Source: Thalassorhabdomicrobium marinisediminis
Lineage (GTDB): Bacteria; Pseudomonadota; Alphaproteobacteria; Rhodobacterales; Rhodobacteraceae
Length of the DNA: 64,000 bases
NCBI RefSeq assembly: GCF_003072065.1
Contig: NZ_QCYG01000007.1
Coordinates: 124,001-188,000, forward strand
Direction of reading: 5' to 3'
Part shown: piece after piece, positions 57,797 through 64,000 of the stretch
Numbering within the stretch: the first letter of the stretch is position 1
Layout of the letters: the number at the start of each line of letters is the position of its first letter
Notes under the pieces: model-generated
Seen by the model: only the letters and a program-made list of their open reading frames with translations
Database searches by the model: none
What the model was told of the DNA's origin: nothing
Position numbers and translations under genes: made by a program

Positions 57797-58522
57797 CTAG
57801 TCGCGCACCGTGGTCGAGGTGCCCGAGCCGTCGAGGATGCCCTTGAACCCGCCTTCGTCATCAAGGCTGAACACCACGATCGGCAGGGAGTTTTCCCGCG
57901 CAAGGGCGATGGCGCTGGCGTCCATCACGCCAAGGTGCTGGGCCAGAACCTCATCATAGGTGATCGTCTCGTAGCGCACGGCGTCGGGGAACTTCGCGGG
58001 ATCCTTGTCATAGACGCCATCGACCTTGGTGCCCTTGAAGATCGCCTCACACGACATCTCGGAGGCGCGCAGCGTGGCGGCAGTGTCGGTGGTGAAATAG
58101 GGGTTGCCGGTGCCCGCAGCGAAGATGCAGATCCGCTTCTTCTCAAGGTGGCGCACGGCGCGGCGGCGGATGTAGGGTTCGGCCACCTCGTTCATGGTGA
58201 TCGCGGAAATCACCCGCGTGTGGATGTCGAGCCCTTCGAGCGCCGACTGCATCGCCAGCGCGTTCATCACCGTGGCAAGCATGCCCATGTAATCGGCGGT
58301 TGTCCGCTCCATCCCCTGCGCCGAGCCCTGTAGCCCGCGAAAGATGTTGCCGCCGCCGATCACCATGCAGATCTCGACGCCCAGCTTGTGCACGCTCTGC
58401 ACCTCGCGGGCGATGCGTTCGACCGTCGGTGGATGCAGCCCGAACCCCTGATCGCCCATCAAAGCCTCACCCGAAATTTTCAGCATGACCCTTTTATAGG
58501 CGACGGATTCGGTCTCTGACAT
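57797..58522 (-). CDS. pyrH: UMP kinase
   Basis: Phosphorylates UMP to UDP; hexameric amino-acid-kinase fold regulated by GTP and UTP. 241 residues. [22 protein letters not shown] is the phosphate loop. [16 protein letters not shown]-type [63 protein letters not shown] and [16 protein letters not shown] are the remaining motifs. First gene of the minus-strand run that continues to 45.4 kb. Divergent from miaA with a 60-base gap containing GGCCCC/GGGGCC and TTTGCG/CGCAAA inverted repeats. Confidence 0.97.
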   Translation of the reverse strand: MSETESVAYKRVMLKISGEALMGDQGFGLHPPTVERIAREVQSVHKLGVEICMVIGGGNIFRGLQGSAQGMERTTADYMGMLATVMNALAMQSALEGLDIHTRVISAITMNEVAEPYIRRRAVRHLEKKRICIFAAGTGNPYFTTDTAATLRASEMSCEAIFKGTKVDGVYDKDPAKFPDAVRYETITYDEVLAQHLGVMDASAIALARENSLPIVVFSLDDEGGFKGILDGSGTSTTVRD

Positions 58523-58582
58523 TGTGGGCCCCTAAGCTGCTTTGCGTTCGCCGCAAAATGTCGCAAAAGGGGCCAAGGTGCA

Positions 58583-59473
58583 ATGGGACATGTGATGCTT
58601 GACCTCAGGACAATCGACCCCGGCAAACCGGTGCTGATCTTCGGGCCGACCGCCTCGGGCAAGTCGGCGCTGGCGCTGCGGATCGCTGTGGCGCAGGGAC
58701 GCGCGGTGGTGAACGCCGACGCGCTGCAGGTCTATCGCGGCTGGCCGATCCTGACCGCGCAACCGCCCGAGGAGGACCGCGCGCAGGTGCCGCATCACCT
58801 CTATGGGCACCTGCCCGTGGATGCGCCCTATTCCGTGGGCGACTGGCTGCGCGACGTGGCCCCGTTTCTGGGCGCGGGCAATCCGGTGATCGTCGGCGGC
58901 ACGGGGCTTTATTTCACCGCGCTGACCGAGGGGCTGGCCGAGATCCCGGCGACCCCGCCCGAGGTGCGCACAAGGGCGGATGCGATGCCCCTGCCCGATC
59001 TGGTTGCCGCCCTTGACGGCACCACCCGCGGGGCCATTGACCTCAACAACCGCGCCCGGGTGCAGCGCGCGTGGGAGGTGCAGGCCAGCACCGGGCGCAG
59101 CATCACCGATTGGCAGGCCGCGACCCCGCCGCCGCTGCTTCCGCTGGAGCGCTGCACCCCGCTGGCGCTGTCGCCGCAGGTGGACTGGCTGAATGCGCGG
59201 ATCGCGGCGCGGTTCGACCTGATGCTCGCCGCCGGAGCACAGGCCGAGGCCCGTGCGATGGAGCCGACATGGGACCCGGCCGCCCCTGCCTCCAAGGCCA
59301 TCGGCGCGCGCGAGATGATCGATCTGGTGCGCGGAGAGGCCACGCTCGATTCGGTCCGAGAGGCCGTGATCGTCGCTTCGCGGCAATACGCCAAGCGGCA
59401 GCGGACGTGGCTGCGGTCCCGTATGAAGCGGTGGCGGATCGTGCCGCTACCAGATGTGGACGCTGACACATAA
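58583..59473 (+). CDS. miaA: tRNA dimethylallyltransferase
   Basis: Adds the isopentenyl group to A37 of tRNAs reading UNN codons. 296 residues. P-loop LIFGPTASGKSALALRIAVAQG, VNADALQVYRGWPILTAQPPEED, VPHHLYGHLPVDAPYSVGDW, NPVIVGGTGLYFTALTEGL, and RQYAKRQRTWLRSRM near the C-terminus are typical. ATG 58583 or the in-frame ATG four codons on (58595) could be the start; both precede the conserved core. Divergent from pyrH. An AraC-type regulator gene follows 75 bases later. Confidence 0.95.
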   Translation: MGHVMLDLRTIDPGKPVLIFGPTASGKSALALRIAVAQGRAVVNADALQVYRGWPILTAQPPEEDRAQVPHHLYGHLPVDAPYSVGDWLRDVAPFLGAGNPVIVGGTGLYFTALTEGLAEIPATPPEVRTRADAMPLPDLVAALDGTTRGAIDLNNRARVQRAWEVQASTGRSITDWQAATPPPLLPLERCTPLALSPQVDWLNARIAARFDLMLAAGAQAEARAMEPTWDPAAPASKAIGAREMIDLVRGEATLDSVREAVIVASRQYAKRQRTWLRSRMKRWRIVPLPDVDADT

Positions 59474-59548
59474 ACGATTTATTTTCGTTGATTTGCAGCC
59501 TCTTGCCCGCAAAACTTGTCCCAATCGAACCTGAACGGGACACGCGCC

Positions 59549-60394
59549 ATGACCTTGGATTCACCCCACCGGCTGACCCTGACACCCATCGCCCAGACCC
59601 GAACCCAGAGCCGTTGGCGGTTCGAGGCGATGCGCGCCCACAGCGCCCCGCGGCTGATCTTCATCGCCCGTGGGCAAGGCCGCATCACCGTGGCGGGGCT
59701 GACGGCCGGCTATGGCGCCAACAACCTGATTTACGTGCCCGCCCGGGTGATGCACGGCCTTGAGGTCGGCCCGACGGTCTTTGGCCAGATGCTGACCATT
59801 CCCGCGGCGATGGCCAGCGACTGGCCGGATGCGCCGGTGCATCTGCGCCTGCGGGACGTGCCCGTGCAAAAGCAGTTGGCCGGGCATCTGGATGCGCTCG
59901 AGCGTGAGCTTTCCTCGGACCTGCCGGGCCACGACCGCGCGGCGCTTTATCAACTGGGCTTGCTTTCGATCTTCTTCGACCGCCAGATGCAGGCCCGCCC
60001 GGCCGAAGCGGTCGATCGGCGCGCGGACACGGCTGCGGCGCGCCTCGTGGCTGCTTATACGGACCTGATCGAACGGGATTTTCGCAGCGCGCAGGGCGTG
60101 GCGGCGTATGCAGCGCAGCTAGGCGTGACACCCACACACCTCACACGCTGTTGCAAGGCGACCTGCGGGAAATCGGCCCTGCGTCTGCTCAATGACCGCG
60201 TGCTCCATGAAGCGCGCGTGATGTTGCGCGACAGCAAGACGCCAGTGAACCGCATCGCCGCCGGGCTTGGCTTCGGCTCGGCCGCCTATTTCACCCGTGC
60301 CTTCCAGTCGCGCACCGGGCTGACCCCGAGCGCCTTTCGCAGCCGCGAGGGAGGCGCACCCGGTTTTGAGGCCCGAAGTCTCACAAACCCGTAA
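59549..60394 (+). CDS. AraC-family transcriptional regulator
   Basis: 281 residues. The N-terminal half resembles a cupin sensor domain (PRLIFIARGQGRITVAGLTAGYGANNLIYVPARVMHGLEVGPTVFGQMLTIP). The C-terminal half has two helix-turn-helix motifs: SAQGVAAYAAQLGVTPTHLTRCCKATCGKSALRLLNDRVLHEARVMLRDSKTPVNRIAAGLGFGSAAYFTRAFQSRTGLTPSAFR, the full AraC/XylS signature. ATG 59549 was chosen as the first ATG before the cupin; a TTG eleven codons upstream is possible. It lies directly upstream of a solute-binding protein gene in the same direction, which may be its target. Confidence 0.9.
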   Translation: MTLDSPHRLTLTPIAQTRTQSRWRFEAMRAHSAPRLIFIARGQGRITVAGLTAGYGANNLIYVPARVMHGLEVGPTVFGQMLTIPAAMASDWPDAPVHLRLRDVPVQKQLAGHLDALERELSSDLPGHDRAALYQLGLLSIFFDRQMQARPAEAVDRRADTAAARLVAAYTDLIERDFRSAQGVAAYAAQLGVTPTHLTRCCKATCGKSALRLLNDRVLHEARVMLRDSKTPVNRIAAGLGFGSAAYFTRAFQSRTGLTPSAFRSREGGAPGFEARSLTNP

Positions 60395-60535
60395 AGGCGC
60401 GGCTTTCCGGTTGCCGCCTGCCAGCGGCCATGCCAACCTTTGCCGCAACGCGCGACTTCGATCTCGCGGCCATTGACGGTTTGCACGACGGGCTACATCC
60501 GCTCCACCGGAGGGCCGTCTTTTGGGGGAACAGGA

Positions 60536-62224
60536 ATGAGCATCACAGCGCCCGGCACAGGGCCCTTGCACCCGGCCATCGCCACCTGTCTTGCGGATGC
60601 GACCGCGGGCAAGATCTCACGGCGCGAGTTTCTTACCCGGGCGACGGCTTTGGGCGCGAGCAGTCTGGCCGCCTACGGGTTGCTCGGCCTGCCCCGGCCC
60701 GCCGCAGCCGCGACCCCGCTTCGGGGCGGCACCCTGCGGATGCAGATGGAGGTGCGCGCCCTGAAAGACCCCCGCGCCTTCGACTGGACGCAGATGGCCT
60801 ATATCACCGCCGGATGGCTGGAATATCTGGTGGAATACAACTCCGACGGCACCTTTGAGCCGATGCTGCTTTCGGGATGGGAGGTTAACGACAACGCCAC
60901 CGAATACACGTTGAACGTGCGACAGGGCGTGACCTGGAACAGCGGCGATCCGTTCACCGCCGAGGATGTGGCGCGGGTGCTGAGCGACTGGTGCGACACC
61001 CACGCGCCGGGCAATTCCATGGCGGGGCGCTTCGCCGCGCTGATCGACCCCGAAAGCGGCCGCGCCCGCGCCGGTGCCATCGAGGTTGCCGACCGTCACA
61101 CGGTCATGCTGCACCTGCCCGCCCCCGACATTACGCTGATTGCGGGCATGTCCGACTATCCGGCGGCGATCTATCACAGCTCTATCGACCGCGACGATCC
61201 GGCCAGCACCCCCGTCGGCACCGGCCCCTACCTGCCCGAGGCGGTCGAACCGGGCCAGCGTGCGGTGCTGGTGCGCAACGAGGATCACGACTGGTGGGGC
61301 TACGACGCTGGCAAGGGCGCCTACCTCGACCGGATCGAATACCTCGATTACGGCACCGATCCGTCCTCATGGATCGCCGCAGCGGCCGCTGACGAGGTCG
61401 ACATGCTTTATGAGACCGTGGGCGAATTCGTCGAGGTGGCCGAGAGCATCGGGCTGGAAGGCTCGGAAGTGGCCTCGGGGGCGACCATCGTGATCCGCCC
61501 CAACCAGACCGCCGAGGTGGATGGAATCCGCCCCTATGCGGACGTGCGCGTGCGCCGGGCCATCGCCATGGCGGTCAGCAATGAGGTCTGCCTTGAGCTG
61601 GGCTACGCCGACCGGGGCCGCGTCGCGCGCAACCAGCACGTGGGGCCGATGCATCCCGAATATGCCGATGTGCCGAAGATCGACCATGACCCGGCGGCGG
61701 CGCTGGCCCTGCTGGAAGAGGCCGGGATGGCGAGCTTCGAGATGGAGATCACCTCGATCGATGACGACTGGCGCCGGAACACCACCGATGCCGTCGCCGC
61801 ACAACTGCGCGACGCGGGATTCACCGTCAAACGCACCATCGTTCCCAGTGCGACCTACCGCGCCAACTGGAAGGACTATGCGTTTTCCTCGACCAACTGG
61901 AACCACCGCCCGCTGGGCACCCAGATCCTGAGCCTGGCCTATCGCAGCGGCGCGCCCTGGAACGAGTTCGGCTACAGCAACCCCGAGTTCGACGCCCTGC
62001 TGGATGAGGCGAACGCCATCGCGGACGCAGACAAGCGGCGCGAGGTCATGGCGAAAATCCAGACAATCCTGACCGAGGACGCAGTCACGCTGCAGCCCTA
62101 TTGGCGGCTGCTCTACCGGCATGCGAAACCGGGCTTTACCGGCTGGGATATGCACATCGCCTACCTTCCGCAAATCTACAAGATCGGCCGAACGACGCCC
62201 CAGGACGCAGGCCGCGACGAATAA
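60536..62224 (+). CDS. Tat-exported ABC transporter substrate-binding protein, family 5 (DppA/OppA type)
   Basis: 562-residue periplasmic binding protein for a peptide, opine or similar solute. Unusual N-terminus: a twin-arginine motif SRREFL at residues 28-33 within a Tat signal that ends AAAATPL. The mature domain shows LSGWEVNDNATEYTLNVRQGVTWNSGDPFTAEDV (family-5 signature), DRHTVMLHLPAPD, GTGPYLPEAVEPGQRAVLVRNEDHDWWG, and YADVRVRRAIAMAVSNEVCLELGY. No permease or ATPase genes adjoin, so it is an orphan or works with a distant transporter. ATG 60536 follows GGGGGAACAGG. Preceded by an AraC regulator. Confidence 0.92.
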   Translation: MSITAPGTGPLHPAIATCLADATAGKISRREFLTRATALGASSLAAYGLLGLPRPAAAATPLRGGTLRMQMEVRALKDPRAFDWTQMAYITAGWLEYLVEYNSDGTFEPMLLSGWEVNDNATEYTLNVRQGVTWNSGDPFTAEDVARVLSDWCDTHAPGNSMAGRFAALIDPESGRARAGAIEVADRHTVMLHLPAPDITLIAGMSDYPAAIYHSSIDRDDPASTPVGTGPYLPEAVEPGQRAVLVRNEDHDWWGYDAGKGAYLDRIEYLDYGTDPSSWIAAAAADEVDMLYETVGEFVEVAESIGLEGSEVASGATIVIRPNQTAEVDGIRPYADVRVRRAIAMAVSNEVCLELGYADRGRVARNQHVGPMHPEYADVPKIDHDPAAALALLEEAGMASFEMEITSIDDDWRRNTTDAVAAQLRDAGFTVKRTIVPSATYRANWKDYAFSSTNWNHRPLGTQILSLAYRSGAPWNEFGYSNPEFDALLDEANAIADADKRREVMAKIQTILTEDAVTLQPYWRLLYRHAKPGFTGWDMHIAYLPQIYKIGRTTPQDAGRDE

Positions 62225-62325
62225 GCGGCGCACAGCACCCCCGGCCCCCAATCACCCTTTCCGCCAAAGGCCCGCTGCTGTAACAGGGATCAAATCAAAC
62301 GCAGGAATCGACAGGAGACGCCACA

Positions 62326-62835
62326 ATGGCAGGTTCACTCAACAAGGTCATGATCATCGGGAACCTGGGGCGCGACCCGGAAGTGCGCAGCTTCCAGAAC
62401 GGCGGCAAGGTCTGCAACCTGCGGATCGCCACCTCGGAAAGCTGGAAAGACAAGAACACTGGTGAGCGGCGCGAAAAAACCGAATGGCATTCCGTCGCGA
62501 TTTTTTCCGAGCCCTTGGTGCGCGTAGCCGAGAATTATCTGCGCAAGGGCTCCAAGGTCTATATCGAAGGTCAGCTTGAGACTCGTAAATGGCAAGATCA
62601 ATCCGGTCAGGACCGCTACTCCACCGAGGTCGTGCTGCGCCCCTTCCGGAGCGAGTTGACCATGCTCGACGGTCGTGACGGCGGCGGTGGCGGCGGCGGC
62701 CAGCCCGGCGGCTACGGCGATCAGGGCGGCTACGGTGGTGGCAGCGGCGGCGGCTACGGCGGTGGCGATCAGGGCGGCGGCTACGGCGGCGGGCAAGGTG
62801 GCGGCGGTGGCATGGACGACGAAATCCCGTTCTAA
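62326..62835 (+). CDS. ssb: single-stranded DNA-binding protein
   Basis: Coats single-stranded DNA during replication, recombination and repair. 169 residues. OB-fold with [104 protein letters not shown], a Gly/Gln/Tyr-rich flexible linker of about 45 residues, and the acidic tip DDEIPF that docks repair proteins. ATG 62326 follows AGGAGA. It ends in a strong terminator. Confidence 0.98.
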   Translation: MAGSLNKVMIIGNLGRDPEVRSFQNGGKVCNLRIATSESWKDKNTGERREKTEWHSVAIFSEPLVRVAENYLRKGSKVYIEGQLETRKWQDQSGQDRYSTEVVLRPFRSELTMLDGRDGGGGGGGQPGGYGDQGGYGGGSGGGYGGGDQGGGYGGGQGGGGGMDDEIPF

Positions 62836-62857
62836 GCCACCCATCGACCAACAGTCC

Positions 62858-62889
62858 AACGGGGTCAGGTCCAGCCTGGCCCCGTTTCC
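62858..62889 (+). terminator. rho-independent terminator of ssb
   Basis: AACGGGGTCAGG (62858-62869) pairs with CCTGGCCCCGTT (62875-62886; one G-T/C mismatch region) around TCCAG and is followed by TTCC. It lies 22 bases after the stop. Confidence 0.8.
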
Positions 62890-62933
62890 ATATCCGCCCA
62901 CAAGGCACCGAACCACGCCAGCAAGCCTGCCCC

Positions 62934-63009
62934 GCCCCCCGCTTCTCTGGTTCCCAAATACCTGAAAGCGCGCCGCAGGCGCGCTTGTCGGATGGGCAAG
63001 GCCCATCCG
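62934..63009 (+). repeat. dispersed intergenic repeat, copy C, with two hairpins
   Basis: CCGCTTCTCTGGTTCCCAAA then TACCT shares the core with copies A and B. It is followed by AAGCGCGCCGCAGGCGCGCTT and CGGATGGGCAAGGCCCATCCG, two perfect hairpins. It lies between ssb and the end of aroB, where it could help stop transcription from both sides. Confidence 0.65.
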
Positions 63010-63026
63010 ATCCGCACCACCCGACC

Positions 63027-64000
63027 TCAGGCCCCGCGCAAGGCGTCGCGCAGAACCTGCAACACTTGGTCTTGCGGCACATCCGAGGCCACGAACGCCG
63101 CGCCAATCCCCCGTGCGAGGATGAACCGGAGCTGCCCATCCACCACCTTCTTGTCCTGCGCCATAAGCGCCAGCAGCGCCTCGGCGTCCGGCAGCTCTCC
63201 GGCGATGTCCGTGGGGTCGGTCTTCATCCCCATGGCCGTCAGATGCGCCCGCACGCGGCTCGGCTCTTCCTGACTGCACAGCCCCAGACGCGCGGACAGC
63301 TCGAAGGCCAGCGCACAGCCGATGGCGACGCCCTCTCCGTGCAACAGGCGGTCGGAATAGCCGGTCGCGGCCTCGAGCGCGTGACAGAAAGTATGGCCGA
63401 GGTTCAGCAGCGCGCGGTCGCCCTGTTCGGTCTCGTCCCGCGCGACGATGTCGGCCTTCATCTGCACCGAACGGCGCACCGCTTCAATGCGCAGATCAAC
63501 GTCGCCCGCCGCAAGCTGCGGCCCGCGCGCCTCAAGCCATTCGAAGAAATCCGCGTCCCCCAGAAGCCCGTATTTCACCACCTCGCCATAGCCCGACAGA
63601 AAATCCCGCGCGGTGAGCGTGCCGAGCAGCGCCACATCGGCCAGCACCAGCGTGGGCTGGTGGAACGCGCCGATCAGGTTCTTGCCCGCCGGAGAGTTGA
63701 TCCCCGTCTTGCCGCCCACGGAACTGTCCACTTGTGCCAGAAGCGAGGTCGGGATTTGCACGAAACGCACGCCGCGCCGCACGGTGGCGGCGGCGAATCC
63801 CACCAGATCGCCGATCACGCCGCCGCCGAAGGCCACGACGACATCGCCGCGTTCAACCTTCTGCGCCAGAAGCCATTCGACGGTCTGTTCCAGATAGCGC
63901 CAGCTTTTCGTGGCCTCTCCGGGCGGCAGGACCAGCGCCTCCGAGGCGATGCCCGCCGTCGTCAACCCGGCCTGCAAAGCCTCCAGGTGCAGGCCCGCGA
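63027..64000 (-). CDS. aroB: 3-dehydroquinate synthase, 3' part (runs off right edge)
   Basis: Converts DAHP to 3-dehydroquinate in the shikimate pathway (NAD, Zn/Co). About 324 codons of ~370 are present; the start lies outside. Visible motifs: LPPGEATKSW (NAD region), ERGDVVVAFGGGVIGDLVGFAAATVRRGVRFVQIPTSLLAQVDSSVGGKTGIN, NLIGAFHQPTLVLADVALLGTLTARDFLSGYGEVVKYGLLGD, LLNLGHTFCHALEAATGYSDRLLHGEGVAIGCALA (zinc His) and DKKVVDGQLRFILARGIGAAFV. The last residues are LRDALRGA. No upstream gene (usually aroK) can be seen. Confidence 0.97.
   Translation of the reverse strand, partial: AGLHLEALQAGLTTAGIASEALVLPPGEATKSWRYLEQTVEWLLAQKVERGDVVVAFGGGVIGDLVGFAAATVRRGVRFVQIPTSLLAQVDSSVGGKTGINSPAGKNLIGAFHQPTLVLADVALLGTLTARDFLSGYGEVVKYGLLGDADFFEWLEARGPQLAAGDVDLRIEAVRRSVQMKADIVARDETEQGDRALLNLGHTFCHALEAATGYSDRLLHGEGVAIGCALAFELSARLGLCSQEEPSRVRAHLTAMGMKTDPTDIAGELPDAEALLALMAQDKKVVDGQLRFILARGIGAAFVASDVPQDQVLQVLRDALRGA

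Overview
The window is a high-GC chromosomal segment (roughly 64% by eye) of an alphaproteobacterium, very probably a marine Rhodobacteraceae of the Roseobacter type. The case rests on gene content and order: ctrA next to the CtrA inhibitor gene sciP, TTAA-N7-TTAA(C) CtrA boxes, a GAAC-N7-GAAC alphaproteobacterial SOS box, trmFO and gluQ, an NsrR-type Rrf2 regulator in front of ccoNOQP, non-pyrrolysine MttB and MtgA-type one-carbon genes, and the pyrH-frr-uppS-cdsA-dxr-rseP-bamA-skp-fabZ-lpxA-lpxI-lpxB series. No prophage, insertion sequence, CRISPR array or plasmid function was seen. Most of the window is core genome.

Layout. 1-3.6 kb: partial citramalate synthase, cysS and a small outer-membrane beta-barrel gene, all on the minus strand, with GC-rich palindromic repeats. 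3.8-9.8 kb: an MttB-family methyltransferase with an unusual leader region, a sulfotransferase-like/GT90 fusion protein, anmK and tyrS. 9.8-17 kb: a microprotein facing an acetyltransferase across a 33-bp palindrome, fur/mur overlapping an NYN-OST-HTH gene, a DMT exporter, eno, an FAD oxidase, a cupin and a bestrophin. 17.1-22.2 kb: one tightly overlapping minus-strand operon, rrf2(nsrR-like)-ccoNOQP-microprotein-DUF2189-ccoS. 22.4-27.1 kb: tRNA-Leu(CAA), a zinc peptidase, VTT and DsbB membrane proteins, and an Lrp regulator divergent from arginase and ornithine cyclodeaminase, which together convert arginine to proline. 27.3-34.5 kb: gyrA, a second beta-barrel gene, trmFO, gluQ, hisI and a U-type Fe-S scaffold.

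34.5-41.6 kb holds recG and ligA, ctrA with a CtrA box at its own promoter, sciP, mnmA, and a 40-residue single-span membrane protein whose promoter carries both a perfect LexA box and a perfect CtrA box. This last gene looks like an analogue of the SOS-induced small membrane division inhibitors known in Caulobacter (SidA), and is the most promising undescribed item here. 41.7-45.4 kb: a folate/corrinoid one-carbon module (small Virulence_fact-domain protein, MetF-like, MtgA-like) and ppx/gppA.

45.4-58.5 kb is a near-continuous minus-strand run for envelope biogenesis (UMP kinase, ribosome recycling, undecaprenyl-PP, CDP-diacylglycerol, DXP pathway, site-2 protease, BamA, Skp, FabZ, LpxA/I/B). 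It has tandem cruciform repeats between frr and uppS, a microprotein gene before bamA, and no lpxD. 58.6-64 kb: miaA, an AraC regulator, an orphan Tat-exported family-5 solute-binding protein, ssb, and the 3' part of aroB.
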